DNA of 64,000 nt from Campanula takesimana (Eukaryota; Streptophyta; Magnoliopsida; Asterales; Campanulaceae). Position 1 is the stretch's first letter, and each line of letters starts with the position of its first letter. This document shows positions 10,891 to 22,380 of this stretch, one piece after another. The translations under genes were made by a program, and so were the position numbers. The notes below the pieces were generated by a model that did no database searches, had not been told where the DNA came from, and saw only the letters and a list, made by a program, of their open reading frames with translations. The DNA is taken from NCBI GenBank assembly GCA_026119855.1, contig JAOWBW010001472.1:186001-250000 (forward strand), read 5' to 3'.

Positions 10891-11281
10891 ATTGAAAAAG
10901 GGGTTGTTATACACACCCGTAAAATTAATGAATACACCCGTAATAGTGCATTATAATGTTGTACTCCCTTCGTCCCGGACTAAGGTTCTTAGTTTGATTT
11001 TACACAGAAATTAAGAAAAAGTAAATGTTGTGAGTATGAAAAGTGAAGTAGGAGAAAGTAGGAGAGAGAAAGTGGCTAAAAAGTTTTTGTTGTGAGAATG
11101 ACAAGTAGGTCCCATTGTCCATTTTAGGTAATAAAGCAACTAAGAACCTTAGTCTGGGACAAACCAAAAAGGAAAGTAAGAACCTTAGTCTAGGACAGAG
11201 GGAGTACCATTTAAAATTTCAAGCTACTTACGGGTGTATTAATTAATTTTACGGGTGTGTATAACAACACCCATTGAAAAA
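10891..11281. mobile_element. Small MULE element nested in the previous one
   Basis: The element runs 10900-11272 with inverted ends built on GTTGTTATACACACCCGTAA, and further inverted copies of ATACACCCGTAA inside. Flanking 9-bp repeats ATTGAAAAA (10891-10899, 11273-11281) are the target duplication. Without its own nested Stowaway the element would be only about 130 bp. Its ends resemble the right end of the MULE at 3406-7916. Confidence 0.85.
10964..11204. mobile_element. Stowaway-type MITE nested inside the small MULE element
   Basis: The ends are CTCCCTTCGTCCC and GGACAGAGGGAG, flanked by TA (10962-10963, 11205-11206). Its interior matches those at 24952-25135, 21903-22095 and, inverted, 39213-39441, so all belong to one family. 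Confidence 0.88.
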
Positions 11282-11790
11282 ATCTGCTAAAAATATTAAG
11301 AGAATTAATAATAAAAAAATATTAAGGAATAATTTCTTATTTAGGTTTTCTAATTTAAGGGGTAAGGAATTTATTTTTAACACCCTTCATGTTTATATAA
11401 ATACTTTAAAGTTTAATAGTTTAAAGAATCACAATTCAACCCTTAGAAGCTTTCACATAATTCCATATCGGCACCTTGTCCTATGTGTACTGCCATGTGG
11501 GCTAAAAGCACGACATCATTGAATTTAACAGAGATCTGGACGGCAATGTAACGGAAGGACGAAATAAACCCACGAATACATACATTGAGGACGAAAAGGT
11601 AAAAAAAAAATAGGTTGAGAACAAAAAGGAAAAAAGTTTAATAGGTTAAGGACTAAAAGGGTCTTTAACTCGTACTAATATTGGTTAGAGATTTCACGCC
11701 CCGGATACTACTTTCATAGTTCTACTTTCCAATGGGAACTTCTTATAAACAAGACAAAATAACAACCATTCATAGAAAGAAATTGGTGTA

Positions 11791-11969
11791 TTATCTATGG
11801 AGAAAATTTTGGAGAAACTAGTTTCTCCATAAGTTATAAAAAGTCCTGTTTCTATAAGGATTAAGGTTTAGGGTTTAGGATTTAGGGTCTAGGGTTTAAG
11901 GGTTAAAAAAATGGACTTATTATAACTTATGGATGAACTAGTTTCCCCCAAAACTAACTCTTATCTATG
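11791..11969. mobile_element. 161-bp TIR element with telomere-like core and 9-bp target duplication
   Basis: The element (11800-11960) begins GAGAAAATTTTGGAGAAACT and ends with the degenerate complement. An inner block (CCATAAGTTATAA) is also inverted. The flanks TTATCTATG at 11791-11799 and 11961-11969 are identical 9-mers, suggesting Mutator-type insertion. The centre (11863-11905) holds about five degenerate copies of the plant telomere repeat TTTAGGG. Confidence 0.75.
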
Positions 11970-12096
11970 ATCTACCCATCCCGAGCTTATAACTAACGAA
12001 TTGATTGAGCAAATCTAAACTATCATCTAAACTAATGTAAGAATAATCAAATTGGCATGGTATATTTGCTCTCTAGTGAACTAATTTTCTAACGTA

Positions 12097-12351
12097 CTCC
12101 CTCCGTCCCACTTGAATTAGGACAAATTTCTATTTTGGGTGTCTCATTCGAATTAAGACAACCCAAAAACGGAAGTGTTTTATTTAATGGGACCCACATT
12201 CACATTCACAACAACTTTCCATTCATTATTCTCTACCTCACTTTCTCTCTCCTATTTCACTTTTCATACTCACAACACCTACTCCACTAACACTTTTTCC
12301 TTAATCCCCGTGCCCAACCCAAAAAGCCTAATTCGGGTGGGACGGAGGGAG
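12097..12351. mobile_element. Stowaway-type MITE
   Basis: Long, well-preserved ends (CTCCCTCCGTCCCACTTGAA and complement near 12330-12351), flanked by TA. The interior is pyrimidine-rich and non-coding. Confidence 0.88.
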
Positions 12352-12415
12352 TATGTCCATAAACAGGTAATCTGTCACTGAAGAATGAGATGCCCCATCT
12401 GCGTAATTTTTGTTA

Positions 12416-14094
12416 TGTTAGAGCAAAAAATTAAGAACGATGGCAAGAGAAATAATCAAACATGAACACAAGAATTTACGTGGTTCACCAACATGGCGAC
12501 GTCCACAGGCGGAGGGAGAACATTATTTAGCAACATGTCCCTTGATGTATTCCAACACCCTAAGAAAAGTAAGAGAACAATTTGACAGTAAGTAATTTAG
12601 CAAAATATTTTTAACGAGAAATCCTCGGGGAAAACGGGACAACTCTAAACTTCATATCATGAAAACAGATGACTTAGCAAGCAGTGTATGTTATAGTTTC
12701 ACGAATCGTAAATCTCTGCTCTTGTGCGATTGTCAAACTTGAATCAGTTCCAAAAGGAATTTCCATCTGACCTCGGTCATACAATATTGAATAATAATCT
12801 GAATTGATTCCATAAGCAGTGGAGGAATATGAAGGAAATTTAAATTCTCCAAGTTCTTGAGACAGTAGTGTCGAAGCTAAAAGTGTGACAAGGGGTCATA
12901 GGTTTAGAAGTGGATTAAAATCTACAGACTCAAATTACTAGCTGGTATAGAAAAGTCATACATACAAACATTATTTGCACCAATTTTCATAGATTGGTAC
13001 TTCACTTGCTCTTCTAATGGCTGCCTTCTTGAGGGAGATATAACCGTTCCCTGCATCAAGAAAAAATATTAAAATTGATGGTAAAACTCAAATGAATCAA
13101 ATTTGAAAGAACTTCAATAGAAAAAAATATTTAGTCCAAGAGTGCAAACCCTGTTAAACAATTGACTTTATCAATCATTCAAGCATTCAGGGAAGAGGGA
13201 TTTAGGTACCCTAGTTTCAGAATCTTGGGCAGAACCAAATTGATCTTGTATCTTAGCACTACAATCAACACACATAAAGACCATGAATGATGAATCTAGA
13301 TTTTTTCCAGTAGCATTGATTTGAGATTACAATCAAAATCAATTTAAAAAAAAAAAAAAAAAGACAATTTCCGATTCACAAACAATGAAACGAAAACCCT
13401 ATTTGTTTTGCGAAATTTAGGTATTTCGGGATTGAGTAGGGAAGGGAGTAACCGCTAAAGGAGAGAATACTACCTGTTCAAAGCGGCAACGGTGGTGGCT
13501 CGTGGCTGCGCCGCTGGAGGAAGACCGGCGACCTCGCTCCGTCGGTCGCTCGCTCAATTTAGAGATCGCAAAGTCTGTGCAAGGCAGGCTAACGGCGTAC
13601 TAAACGATATATGAAGGCATTTTTGGGTAAATTGAGTTTATATATGCAGGCCTTAGAGAGGGTCAATTGATTTTTTTAGGGGGGTTAAGTGAATTTTTTC
13701 AGGGGGTTAAACTTCAAATCTGAAAAGTTTTCAAGGGACCAAAGTAGGATAAACGGGAAAGTCAGGGGGGTCAATTAACCCCCCTCTCCTAAGCGTGCGT
13801 CCGCCCCTGAGAACATATTATTTTTAATGACAAATTACAAAAGACAATCTTCACTAATATAGTTGCACGAATTATTGAGCCCAATAATTCCGTCAACCTA
13901 ATCTAGATCTTAGATCTCTACTTGTATCTCTCAAAGATGACCGGCTAAAAATATTCTAGGGGAGAGGGTTGTATTTACAGTCATAAATATGAAAACCCTA
14001 GGGAAGAAGGAGTCATATTTCTTGTGTACAAAGTAACTTGATTCTCATTAGAAAACTACTTTTCTAATTCTTGAATAAATCTTTGTACCAAACA
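12416..14094. mobile_element. LTR-like repeat interrupted by an inserted element
   Basis: 12416-12508 and about 13810-14094 read as two halves of one LTR-like sequence (TGTTAGAGC start, CAAACA end, ACGTGGTTC near the left). Between them lies a different segment whose right end CGTCCGCCCCTG resembles a hAT-type terminus (CAGGGGCGGACG inverted). GAGAACAT occurs at both junctions. Ends and target duplications are imperfect, so this is tentative. Confidence 0.35.
12922..13560 (-). pseudogene. Three-exon gene fragment, product unknown
   Basis: Minus-strand splice signals line up in frame: exon 1 ends at 13474 (GAACAG, then GTAGTA), exon 2 spans 13258-13210 (acceptor GTAG, donor AGG then GTACCT), and exon 3 spans 13050-12922 (acceptor GATGCAG) to a TAG. 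Exon 3 encodes 42 residues including SRRQPLEEQVKYQSMKIGAN. Exon 1 is GC-rich, like a plant 5' coding exon. It lies inside sequence that seems to have moved as a transposon, so I read it as a captured or stranded gene fragment. I do not recognise the family. Confidence 0.4.
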
Positions 14095-14115
14095 GAATAC
14101 AAATTAATTTGGGAC

Positions 14116-15721
14116 GGTGTGAGTCCTAATCAAAACCAAACCGAGAAGGGATTTTTCCCCTAGGGCCCTCCCACCCAAATGTTATTCCGTTTTAAGGAGA
14201 GGCTTTTTCTAATTTCCGAATAAGGAGTTCTATACATATCTTAATTCCCCAGACACCCCTCACCCCCATTTGACCAGTCAAATAGAATACCTAAATACCG
14301 AAACTACCCTTGCCCTCAAACAAAACCCTCCCCTCGTCGCCCCTCTCTTATTCACGACCTACACGCCGCGCACACACACACACGCAATCTACACCGTCGC
14401 CGGCTCCCCCATTCTCCTGCAACCGGCGATCGACGATCAATGACCGACGACCGACAACCGATGATTATATTCTCAGATCGTATCTCTCTCTGATCGGTCT
14501 CTCTCTCTCTCTCTCTCCATATCTATCCCTCTCTCTCAAATCTGGAGACTCGGTCCTGCAGATTCGGCGGCACTCCACCTCCTGCGCACCTCCTTTATCT
14601 CCGGCGCCAACATGAACTGCCTTCCTCGCCTAATTCGAGATGTGCAACCTCCGATCTGCACATATTTCTCTAGATTCGGCCACATCTAGAGTTCTTACAG
14701 GTTTCTCTCTCTCTCTCTCTCTCTCTTCAAACCCTAGCTGCTCCAATGTCTGGCGAAATTTGAGATTTTTATCATTTTGGAAACGTAAAATTTGATTGAC
14801 TTAAATTTGTTGAAAGACAAGTTGTTAAATCACTCGTTTTGTGATACATGGATTTAGAATAGTAGCAGCCAATATTCTGTTTTATTTCTCATATTTCTTC
14901 ATGGGTTCAAGTAATTTATATGTCATGGAACATTTATATGAAGCATTGTCAAGCCCCAAAAAATAGGCTCCCAAATTTCAAGCTTATTTGGGATTGAAGA
15001 ATATCCACCTGACATCACAACTTTTTAAACTGGTGACTAAAAAAAAATATTTTCTTTCATCTACACGATCACAATCAAGAGTCACACAACTCTTGTACCC
15101 CCTACACAATTTCATAAGCTTAACTAGGATTATTAATAACAACACCAACACAACTATAACAAGAGTTAATGAACTCTTGTACACGCAATTATAACTCCTT
15201 AGACTAACTTAGGAGTGTACAAAACCAACACTACTACACGCCATACATATGGCATTATACAACTTATACATAGACTTTCTTTTCTATAACAATGTAGGTC
15301 TATGACCTTCAAGTACTACCCAAATGTTTCCCTTTCTAACCTCACCGGATGTGTTGGTCTTCTATGGCTAGACTTTTCCTTCAACGCTTATTTTTTTCCA
15401 AATCTTTAGGCTCTCCAATACATAACAAAAGGATCCCCAGCTCCTTCTTTTTTTTTTCTTTTCCCCTTCTCTCTCTCTCTCTCTCTCTCTCTTAATGGAA
15501 AATGAAAAACGAAATGGGATCCTCAAATGAGTATGTGATCAGGATGTACAAGTGAAGATGGAGTCATACGTGGCTCCCTTGAAATTGAGTTAGTGTTAAT
15601 ATTTTTCTCCCCAAAATGCACAGCTAATTACAAGAATACCATTTATGGCCCTACATTTATCTACTTAATAATTGTATATTAAAATTATATCTTAATTTGT
15701 TAAGAGTACACAATCGTGTAT
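14116..15721. other. CT-rich leader-like DNA and unassigned sequence
   Basis: 14310-14750 is rich in C and CT microsatellites and resembles a plant promoter plus 5' UTR, ending near an ATG at 14744 (CCAATGTCTGGCGAAATTTG). No exon series follows. Another (CT)n run lies at about 15470-15492. No gene is called. Confidence 0.4.
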
Positions 15722-15722
15722 A

Positions 15723-15779
15723 CTCCCTTAATTCTCGTGCACAACTCATTTTGTGCACATAGTTATGGGACGGATGGAG
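15723..15779. mobile_element. Short Stowaway-type fragment
   Basis: A TA-flanked unit with ends CTCCCTTAATTC and GGGACGGATGGAG. Its inner phrase GTGCACATAGTTATG recurs at about 57285, showing that both descend from one longer MITE family. Confidence 0.55.
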
Positions 15780-16789
15780 TATATATATATAAATAACATA
15801 CCATATTTAAATTATATCTCAACTTGTACATTTCCTCACTATCCATACAAAATTTAACTTTGTCTCACATAATTGACTCAAATTCCACCAATTTCACTTA
15901 ATAACAATTTACACTTGTCAATTATCTCAATAATTTAAACATGGACACAAATGCCCAAAACTCATATAATTGCTTAATTTTGTTCATAACCACAATATTT
16001 CACCCTTTCTTTCTACATCTCATTTTAACACAATATGCAACATATAATGAAAAGCATTAAGCCTTCTCATTTCATTGCTTATCCCAATCACACACTTTCT
16101 TGTCCAAGTAATACACTTAACACATCATTCTCACATTAGAATATCTCAAATGACATGTACTACTCACATATAATTCCCACTTTCTTGAACTAGGGTGACG
16201 GTTGAATACTTAAAATTAGATGATTATGAATTTCAAGAATTCATGATCATCACAAGCATTGATAGTAAGGCAGCCTTGATGGGATAGCATAGAATTAGCT
16301 GGTAGGATTTCCTAGTTCACAAACCAAGTTTTCATTTACCCACTCCATCTCAAAATAATCTTTCGCGTTTGACTATTCAAACGTTTAAAGATATGAACAC
16401 TTGCTTCATGTATATTTCAAGTCACTTGGTCCCATTTTTCATGTTTCATGTTCCTCAGGTAGTAGAGATGATTGGTTCTTCGATCTTCTATGAACTTTAA
16501 AACCATGTGGCAAGAGCTAACCAAAGGAGGCATGCATTTTCTCCAATCAACATACTGTCGCAGTTACCTAATATTGATTATCTTGGCTATGGTAAATGGG
16601 AGGATTCCCGTGAGTTTATGAAGTTGCTATATCAATAACATTATTTATATGGTATACATTTGTTGTTGAACTTGTAGATGATGGGTGAATTGATACTTTG
16701 GCTGTTATAATAGAATATCAGATTAATTTATGGCTATTATTGGAAAATTATTATTTTTTGTTGGAAAAAAATATCTTATTGCTAAATTA
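15780..16789. other. AT-rich intergenic DNA
   Basis: No supported gene. A partial MITE (AAAATAATCTTTCGCGTTTG at about 16353) matches the interior of the complete element at 27467-27643. Confidence 0.45.
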
Positions 16790-18300
16790 TAAGAGGTGAA
16801 TTGGTCTTATATTTTCACCTATAAGAGTTGTAATGTGTAGAATGGCTATAATTGGATTTTATTTATTTTTCTGATATTTTTTATTTTTTTGTTGAAAAAG
16901 ATTATAAGAGGTGAACTGATCTTATACATTAGTTATAAGATATTTTATATGTCAGCTATAAGAGCGAACTAATGTTTGACCGAACGAGTAAAATATTAAA
17001 TTTTTTATTTTATTATTGTGAAAAATTGTGAAAAAAACACACGTATACTTCAATTATAATAGGAGAATTAGTCTTATACACCAATTATAAGAGTTTGACC
17101 AAATAATATTAATTTTAAAAAAAGTTGAAAAAAACTGACTCTTATTTTGTTAATTATTGGTCTTATATGTCAGTTATATGAGTTTGTCTGGGATTTGACT
17201 GAATAATATTATATTGTTTTCTTAAAATTTGAAAAAAGTGAATTTTTTTACTCTTATATGTTAATTATTGGTCTTATATGTCAGTTACAAGAGTTTGATC
17301 GGGATTTGACTGAATAATATTATATTTTTTTCTTAAAATTTGAAAAAATTGAATTTTTTTTACTCTTATATGTTAATTATTGGTCTTATATGTTAATTAT
17401 TGGTCTTATATCTCAATTACAAGACTTTGATCGGGATTTGACTGAATAATATTATATTGTTTTCTTAAAATTTGAAAAATGTGATTTTTTTTTACTCTTA
17501 TAAGTTAATTATTGGTCTTATATGTCAGTTATAAGAGTTTGACCAGGATTTGATCGAATAATATTATAATTTTTTCTCAAAAGTTGAAAAAAGTAAAAAT
17601 ATTTGACTCTTATATGTTAATTATTGGTCTTATATGCCAGTTATAAGAGTTTGACAGGAATTTGATCGAATAATATTATATTTTTTAAAAACTAGTTGAA
17701 AAAATTAACTCTTATATGTTAATTATTGGTCTTATATGTCAGTTATAGGAGTTTGACCGGGATTTGACCGAATAATAATATATTATTTAAAAAATATTGA
17801 AAAACGTAAAAAAATTGACTCCTATATATTAATTATTGGTCTTATATTTCAGTTATAAGAATTTGACCGGGATTTTACCGAATAATATTATATTTTTTTA
17901 AAAAAAGTTGAATAAAGTGAAAATATTTGACTCTTATATGTTAATTAATGGTCTTATACGCCAGTTATAAGAGTTTGATTGGTTACCGAATAATATTATA
18001 TATTTTTTTTAAAAAGTTGAATAAAGTGAAAATATTTGACTCTTATATGTTAATTAATGGTCTTATAGGCCAGTTATAAGAGTTTGACCGGGATTTTACC
18101 GAATAATATTATATATTTTGTCTCAAAAGTTGAAAAAACTGAAGAAAAAAAATTGATTCTTATATGTTAATTATTGGTCTTATATGTTAGTTATAAGAGT
18201 TTGACTGGGATTTGACCAAATAATATTATATTTTTTTTCTTTAAAGGTGCAAAAGTGAAAAAATTTGACTTTTTTTATGTCAGTTATAAGAGGGCAGTTC
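16790..18300. repeat. AT-rich minisatellite, about 110-bp unit
   Basis: At least nine units repeat head to tail, each containing TTAATTATTGGTCTTATATG, CAGTTATAAGAGTTTGAC and GAATAATATTATAT. Unit starts are spaced about 100-116 bp, with one insertion-bearing unit near 17360. Copies before 17150 are more degenerate. Unit length varies mainly in A/T runs. No open frame is kept. Confidence 0.9.
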
Positions 18301-18974
18301 AGTCTTTTTGCAAGCGAATGGTGTCTCTGGTATTAGTAATCTGTTGAGTCCTTATTTAGAATTAAAGTTGGTAGTGAGGGGCCCTAGAGTCCGAAGCCCA
18401 ACTGAGAAGCCATTTATGCCTAAGCACGAAAACACCTTCTTGTTTTGGACTCCAAAACCTTCTGCCCACTTCCCCTTGAAGTCATGTGCCTCATCTCAGT
18501 TTGTTTGGCCAAGGCTTAAAGCTTATGCTTCAAAATCAGGATGCTCCCATTATTTGTGGCCTTAGCCTTTAGACCATGCCACAATTCGATTGCTCCTTTT
18601 TTTCGTCCCAAAAATTACAACACTTGTCTCGGACATATCCTTAACCAATACACTTATTTATTTAAAGGCATATTCCCAATATGATATTTGGGTATTAACT
18701 TCATGGGACAACCATTTGACATACTTTTTGGAATTATATTTAAAAAAAAAAAAAATGTCGATTATGAGTCAAAATGGATGGAAGAAAATGCTACTAATAA
18801 TAATGATTCTAAAGATGTTTCAAGTTTTCTCAAATCTAACATTTTTATTAGAATAGGTATACTAAAAGCTTTAATTAGCAATGAAGAGACACACTTTTGC
18901 AATGAGACAGTGCAAGCTCTCTCAAGAATTATATACGGCGTTACACATAAAGTTGCCATTTTCTACCCGCATAG
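18301..18974. other. Unassigned DNA between minisatellite and copia LTR
   Basis: Contains open frames (for example 18688-19092, which runs into the LTR) with no recognisable domain. I do not call them genes. Confidence 0.35.
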
Positions 18975-19288
18975 TGTTGAAATAAAAAAAATAATCTACA
19001 TTCAACTAGATATTTCTAGAATGGTATGCGAGGATCTATGCATGAATGGAGAAATGTGTCCTTTAGTATTATGCATGTACTTAGGATATTAGGATGAATG
19101 AAATTAATTATGGTTCGTGTAATTAGATTAGATACATGCCCATAAAATAGTATAATACTCTATGTATTAGGTCATTTTGGAACATCCGATTATTAAAGTA
19201 TCATAAGAGAGTTTGAATAAAATAATCCTCCATTATATTTCTTCTCCACCTATTTTATTTTGTAAAGAAGAGTTGTCCATTTCCAACA
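18975..19288 (+). repeat. 5' LTR of degenerate Ty1-copia element
   Basis: It starts TGTTGAAAT and ends ATTTCCAACA, the imperfect inverted termini of an LTR, immediately before the primer-binding site. No 3' LTR was found, consistent with truncation of the element. Confidence 0.7.
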
Positions 19289-19291
19289 AAG

Positions 19292-19304
19292 TGATATCAA
19301 GAGC
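19292..19304 (+). other. Primer-binding site (initiator Met tRNA type, degenerate)
   Basis: TGATATCAAGAGC is a decayed form of TGGTATCAGAGC, complementary to the 3' end of initiator tRNA-Met, three bases after the LTR. Confidence 0.65.
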
Positions 19305-19307
19305 AAC

Positions 19308-21900
19308 TTGTTGTTTGAGAGACGCGAGTTGAAGAAGATGTCGAACGGAACTCCGTTGCAAGTTTCGGCCCTTAAGAAGGAGTACTTCAATAATTGGTGT
19401 ATTCGAATGAAGGCGTTGTTTGGAGCATATGAACTTTGGGACCTTGTGGAAAATGGTGTTGACGGAGATGATGCAACATCAAAAAAGAAGGATCAAAAAG
19501 CGCTTACTCTCATCCATCAAGGTTTAGATGAGAAGATTGCTAACGCAACTACCTCCAAACAAGCTTGGGATATTCTCCAAGCCTCATTCAAAGGAATTGA
19601 TAAAGTGAAGAAGGTGTGCCTCCAAACATTGCGAGGTGAGTTTGAGTCTTTAAGAATGAAAGATTCGAAAATGGTTTCGGATTATATTTCAAGAGTCGTG
19701 GCGGTTACTAATCAAATGAAACTATATGGAGAAGAAATGGAAGATATTTGGATCATTGAAAAAAATTCTATGCTCGTTGGATGCAAAATTTAATTATATT
19801 ATTGTGGATACTAAAGAATTCAAGAATTTGGATACCATGACCATTGATGATCGTACTGGATCATTGCAAGCACATGAAGATAGAATGGTTCAATCGACTC
19901 AAGAGACGGTGGAACATGCTTTACAAACAAAGTTTTCACTGAGCGAGAAAGAAGCGGGCCAAGGAACGTCCCAAAGAGGTCGAGGACGTGGAGGAGGTCG
20001 AGGTCAAAGCTAAGGTAGAGGTCATGGTAATGGTAGAGGACGAGGCAGCCGAGGCAATGCCAGTTTTTGCTCCAACGGAACAAGCCAAAATTTTAGCCAA
20101 GGAAGAGGCTGTAGACGAGGAAGAGGTCCAAGAGGAGGAGGAAGACAAAATCAACAAAGGTATGAAAAAACCAATGTTAAATGTTATAATTTCCATCAAT
20201 TTGGGCATTATGCTTGGCAATGTAGAAACAATGCAGAGGAGACAAGTAATTTTATGGAGAGAAATGAAGAAGAAGCAAGTCCCTCCGTGCTTCTTGCTTG
20301 CAAAAGCAATCAAAAAGAAGAGATGGATAAGTGGTATGTTGACTCCGGTGCAAGCAATCATATTTGTGGAAAGAGAAATTTGATTGTGGATCTTGACGAA
20401 TCAATCCGTGGAAAGTTCACTTTCAGAGACTCTTCACAAGTCCAAGTCAAAGGAAGAGGTAATTCAATTAAAAGATGGTAGTCATCAATTTATTTCCAAT
20501 GTTTGCTATGTGCCGGAAATGAAAAGTAATATTTTGAGTTTGGGACAAATTTTTGGAGAAAATTTATGATATTCACTTGAAAGATAAAAGTTTGTCTATA
20601 AAAGATGAAAATGGGAAATTAGTTGCCAAAGTACCAATGACAAATAACAGGATGTTTTTGTTGAATATTCAAAGTGGTGTCCCAACGTGTTTGAAATCTT
20701 GCTTTAAAGATTCGTCTTGGTTAAGGCAAATGAGGTTTGGGCATTTGAATTTTGATGGGTTGAAAGTGATGTGTAAAGAAAGGATGGTGAAAGGTTTGCC
20801 TGCCATAGCCCATCCAAATCAAATTTGTGAATGATGTTTATTTGGTAAACATACAAGGAAGAGTTTTCCAAAAGAGTCTATGTCAAGGGCTCAATATCCA
20901 TTGGAGTTGGTTCATTCGGACGTGTGCGGACCTATCAAGCCATCTTCGCTTGGTAAGAATAATTATTTTTGTTGTTTATTATTGATTATTCTAAAAAAAC
21001 TTGGGTGTATTTTATGAAGGAAAAATCGGAGGTGTTTGAAAATTTCAAGAAGTTCAAGATTATGGTGGAGAAACAAAGTGGCTATGAGATCAAAGCTCTT
21101 CGGTCCGATAGAGGAGGTGAATTCACCTCTAATGAGTTCAAGAAGTTTTGTGAGGAGAATGGAGTTAAACGCGCCATGATGGCTCCTTATTCACCCCAAT
21201 AAAATGGAGTGGCGAGAGAAAGAATCAGAGCATTCTCAATATGGTGAGGAGTATATTGAAAAGCAAGCACATTCTAAGAGAATATTGGGCTGAAGCTGTT
21301 AATTGTGCCATTTCTTTGATGAATCGAAGTTACACTAAAAGTGTTCATGGAAAGACGCCACAAGAAGCTTGGAGCGGATACAAGCCAAGTGTCTCACATT
21401 TGCGGGTCATTGGGTGCATTGCTTATGCACATGTTCCTGATGAGAGAAGTAAGCTTGATCATAAGAGTCAAAGGTGTGTCTTTCTTGTTTACGATGAGAA
21501 TTCAAAAGCTTACAAGTTGTATAATCCAAACAATGGCAAGATCTTGATTAATAGAGATGTTGAATTTGATGAAGAAATTGAATGGTATTGGAATGTTCCA
21601 AATGAAGAATATAGATATAACCTATTTTTTAATGATGGTGATGAAGAAGAGGATGTGGTACAACTTGTTACTCCACCACCGTCACTACCTTGAGAGAATG
21701 GTCCAGATCTTGAAGCAAGTTCAAGCAGTCAGCCTCAAAGGTTCAGAACAATACATGATTTTTACGAAAACACGGAGGTATGAGATTTAAGTGAAATCAC
21801 TTAATTTTGCTTATTTGCCCCAAGTGAGCATATAGGTTTTAAGGATGTTGTTGAAAATAAAAATTGGAGAGATGTCATGAATGAAGAAATTAGAGGAATT
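19308..21900 (+). pseudogene. Ty1-copia gag-pol, frameshifted and truncated before reverse transcriptase
   Basis: Gag (19308 onward) shows the copia gag fold region (NNWCIRMKALFGAYELWDLV). A frameshift near 19775 leads to an Arg/Gly-rich stretch and a zinc knuckle whose second Cys is Phe (CYNFHQFGHYAWQC). The protease motif WYVDSGASNHICG follows at about 20332, a GAG-pre-integrase segment (LRQMRFGHLNFDGL) at about 20720, and integrase pieces (LVHSDVCGP, ALRSDRGGEFTSNEFKKF) up to a stop at 21200. A further integrase C-terminal part runs 21241-21693. Only the first residues before the reverse transcriptase domain remain (about 21860-21900), where a truncated MITE follows. Reverse transcriptase, RNase H and the 3' LTR are missing. 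It is non-functional. Confidence 0.85.
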
Positions 21901-21902
21901 AA

Positions 21903-22095
21903 TTAGCACGGGGATTAAAGTAAGTGTTGTGAATATGGAAAGTAAAGTAGGAGAGAGAAAGTGAGTAGGGAGTTTTTGTTGTGAGAATGACAAGTGGGTC
22001 CCATTGTTCAATGTTAAGTAATAAAGCAACTTAGAACCTTAAGCTGTGACAAATCAAAAAGGAAAGTAAGAACTTTAAGGTGGGACGAAGTGAGT
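21903..22095. mobile_element. Left-truncated Stowaway MITE
   Basis: The right end GGGACGAAGTGAG plus TA is intact and the interior matches the MITEs at 10964 and 24952. The left third is missing, at the same point where the copia element is cut, so one deletion may have removed both. Confidence 0.65.
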
Positions 22096-22380
22096 ACAAT
22101 CTAAATGTTTTTTTATTTGTGTATCTCTCATGTGAATCACCCCCCTCCCCATAACTTGCTAGGAACCATTTTGGAACAACACCATTCATGACATGTACGG
22201 AAACGATTAAGCATTCTTTATTTAGCTTCTTAAGTCGAAAAGCCAAAACGATTTAGGTTGATCCTAAACCCTTTATTTGTTAATGAACCAAGTTGATGAG
22301 CCGGCCCCAAATCAATCACCCTGCATGACAATCTTTTAGGCACTTAAACCAAGTTTTGGGAAATTGAGATTAGATACTTG
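22096..22380. other. Unassigned DNA
   Basis: No gene, repeat or element end recognised. Confidence 0.4.

Larger units (their letters stand above)
9966..11682. mobile_element. MULE-type non-autonomous element (Pack-MULE-like) with target duplication
   Basis: The element occupies 9977-11671. It starts GAGTTAAAGACCC and ends with the exact complement GGGTCTTTAACTC, and similarity continues inward (TAGTCCTTAACCTATT on both sides). Identical 11-bp flanks GTACTAATATT at 9966-9976 and 11672-11682 are the target duplication, in the MULE size range. The interior 10155-10870 is C/T- and GC-rich like a plant 5' UTR with adjoining gene sequence, unlike the AT-rich surroundings, which suggests captured gene DNA. 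I cannot name the donor. A smaller MULE element sits inside. Confidence 0.85.

Noticed and set aside
16790..18300. CRISPR array
   Set aside because: Repeats of about 110 bp without unique equal-length spacers, in a plant nuclear context. It is a minisatellite.
18688..19092. A 134-codon gene
   Set aside because: It overlaps the start of the copia LTR, begins in unassigned DNA and has an A-run-encoded Lys stretch and no known domain.
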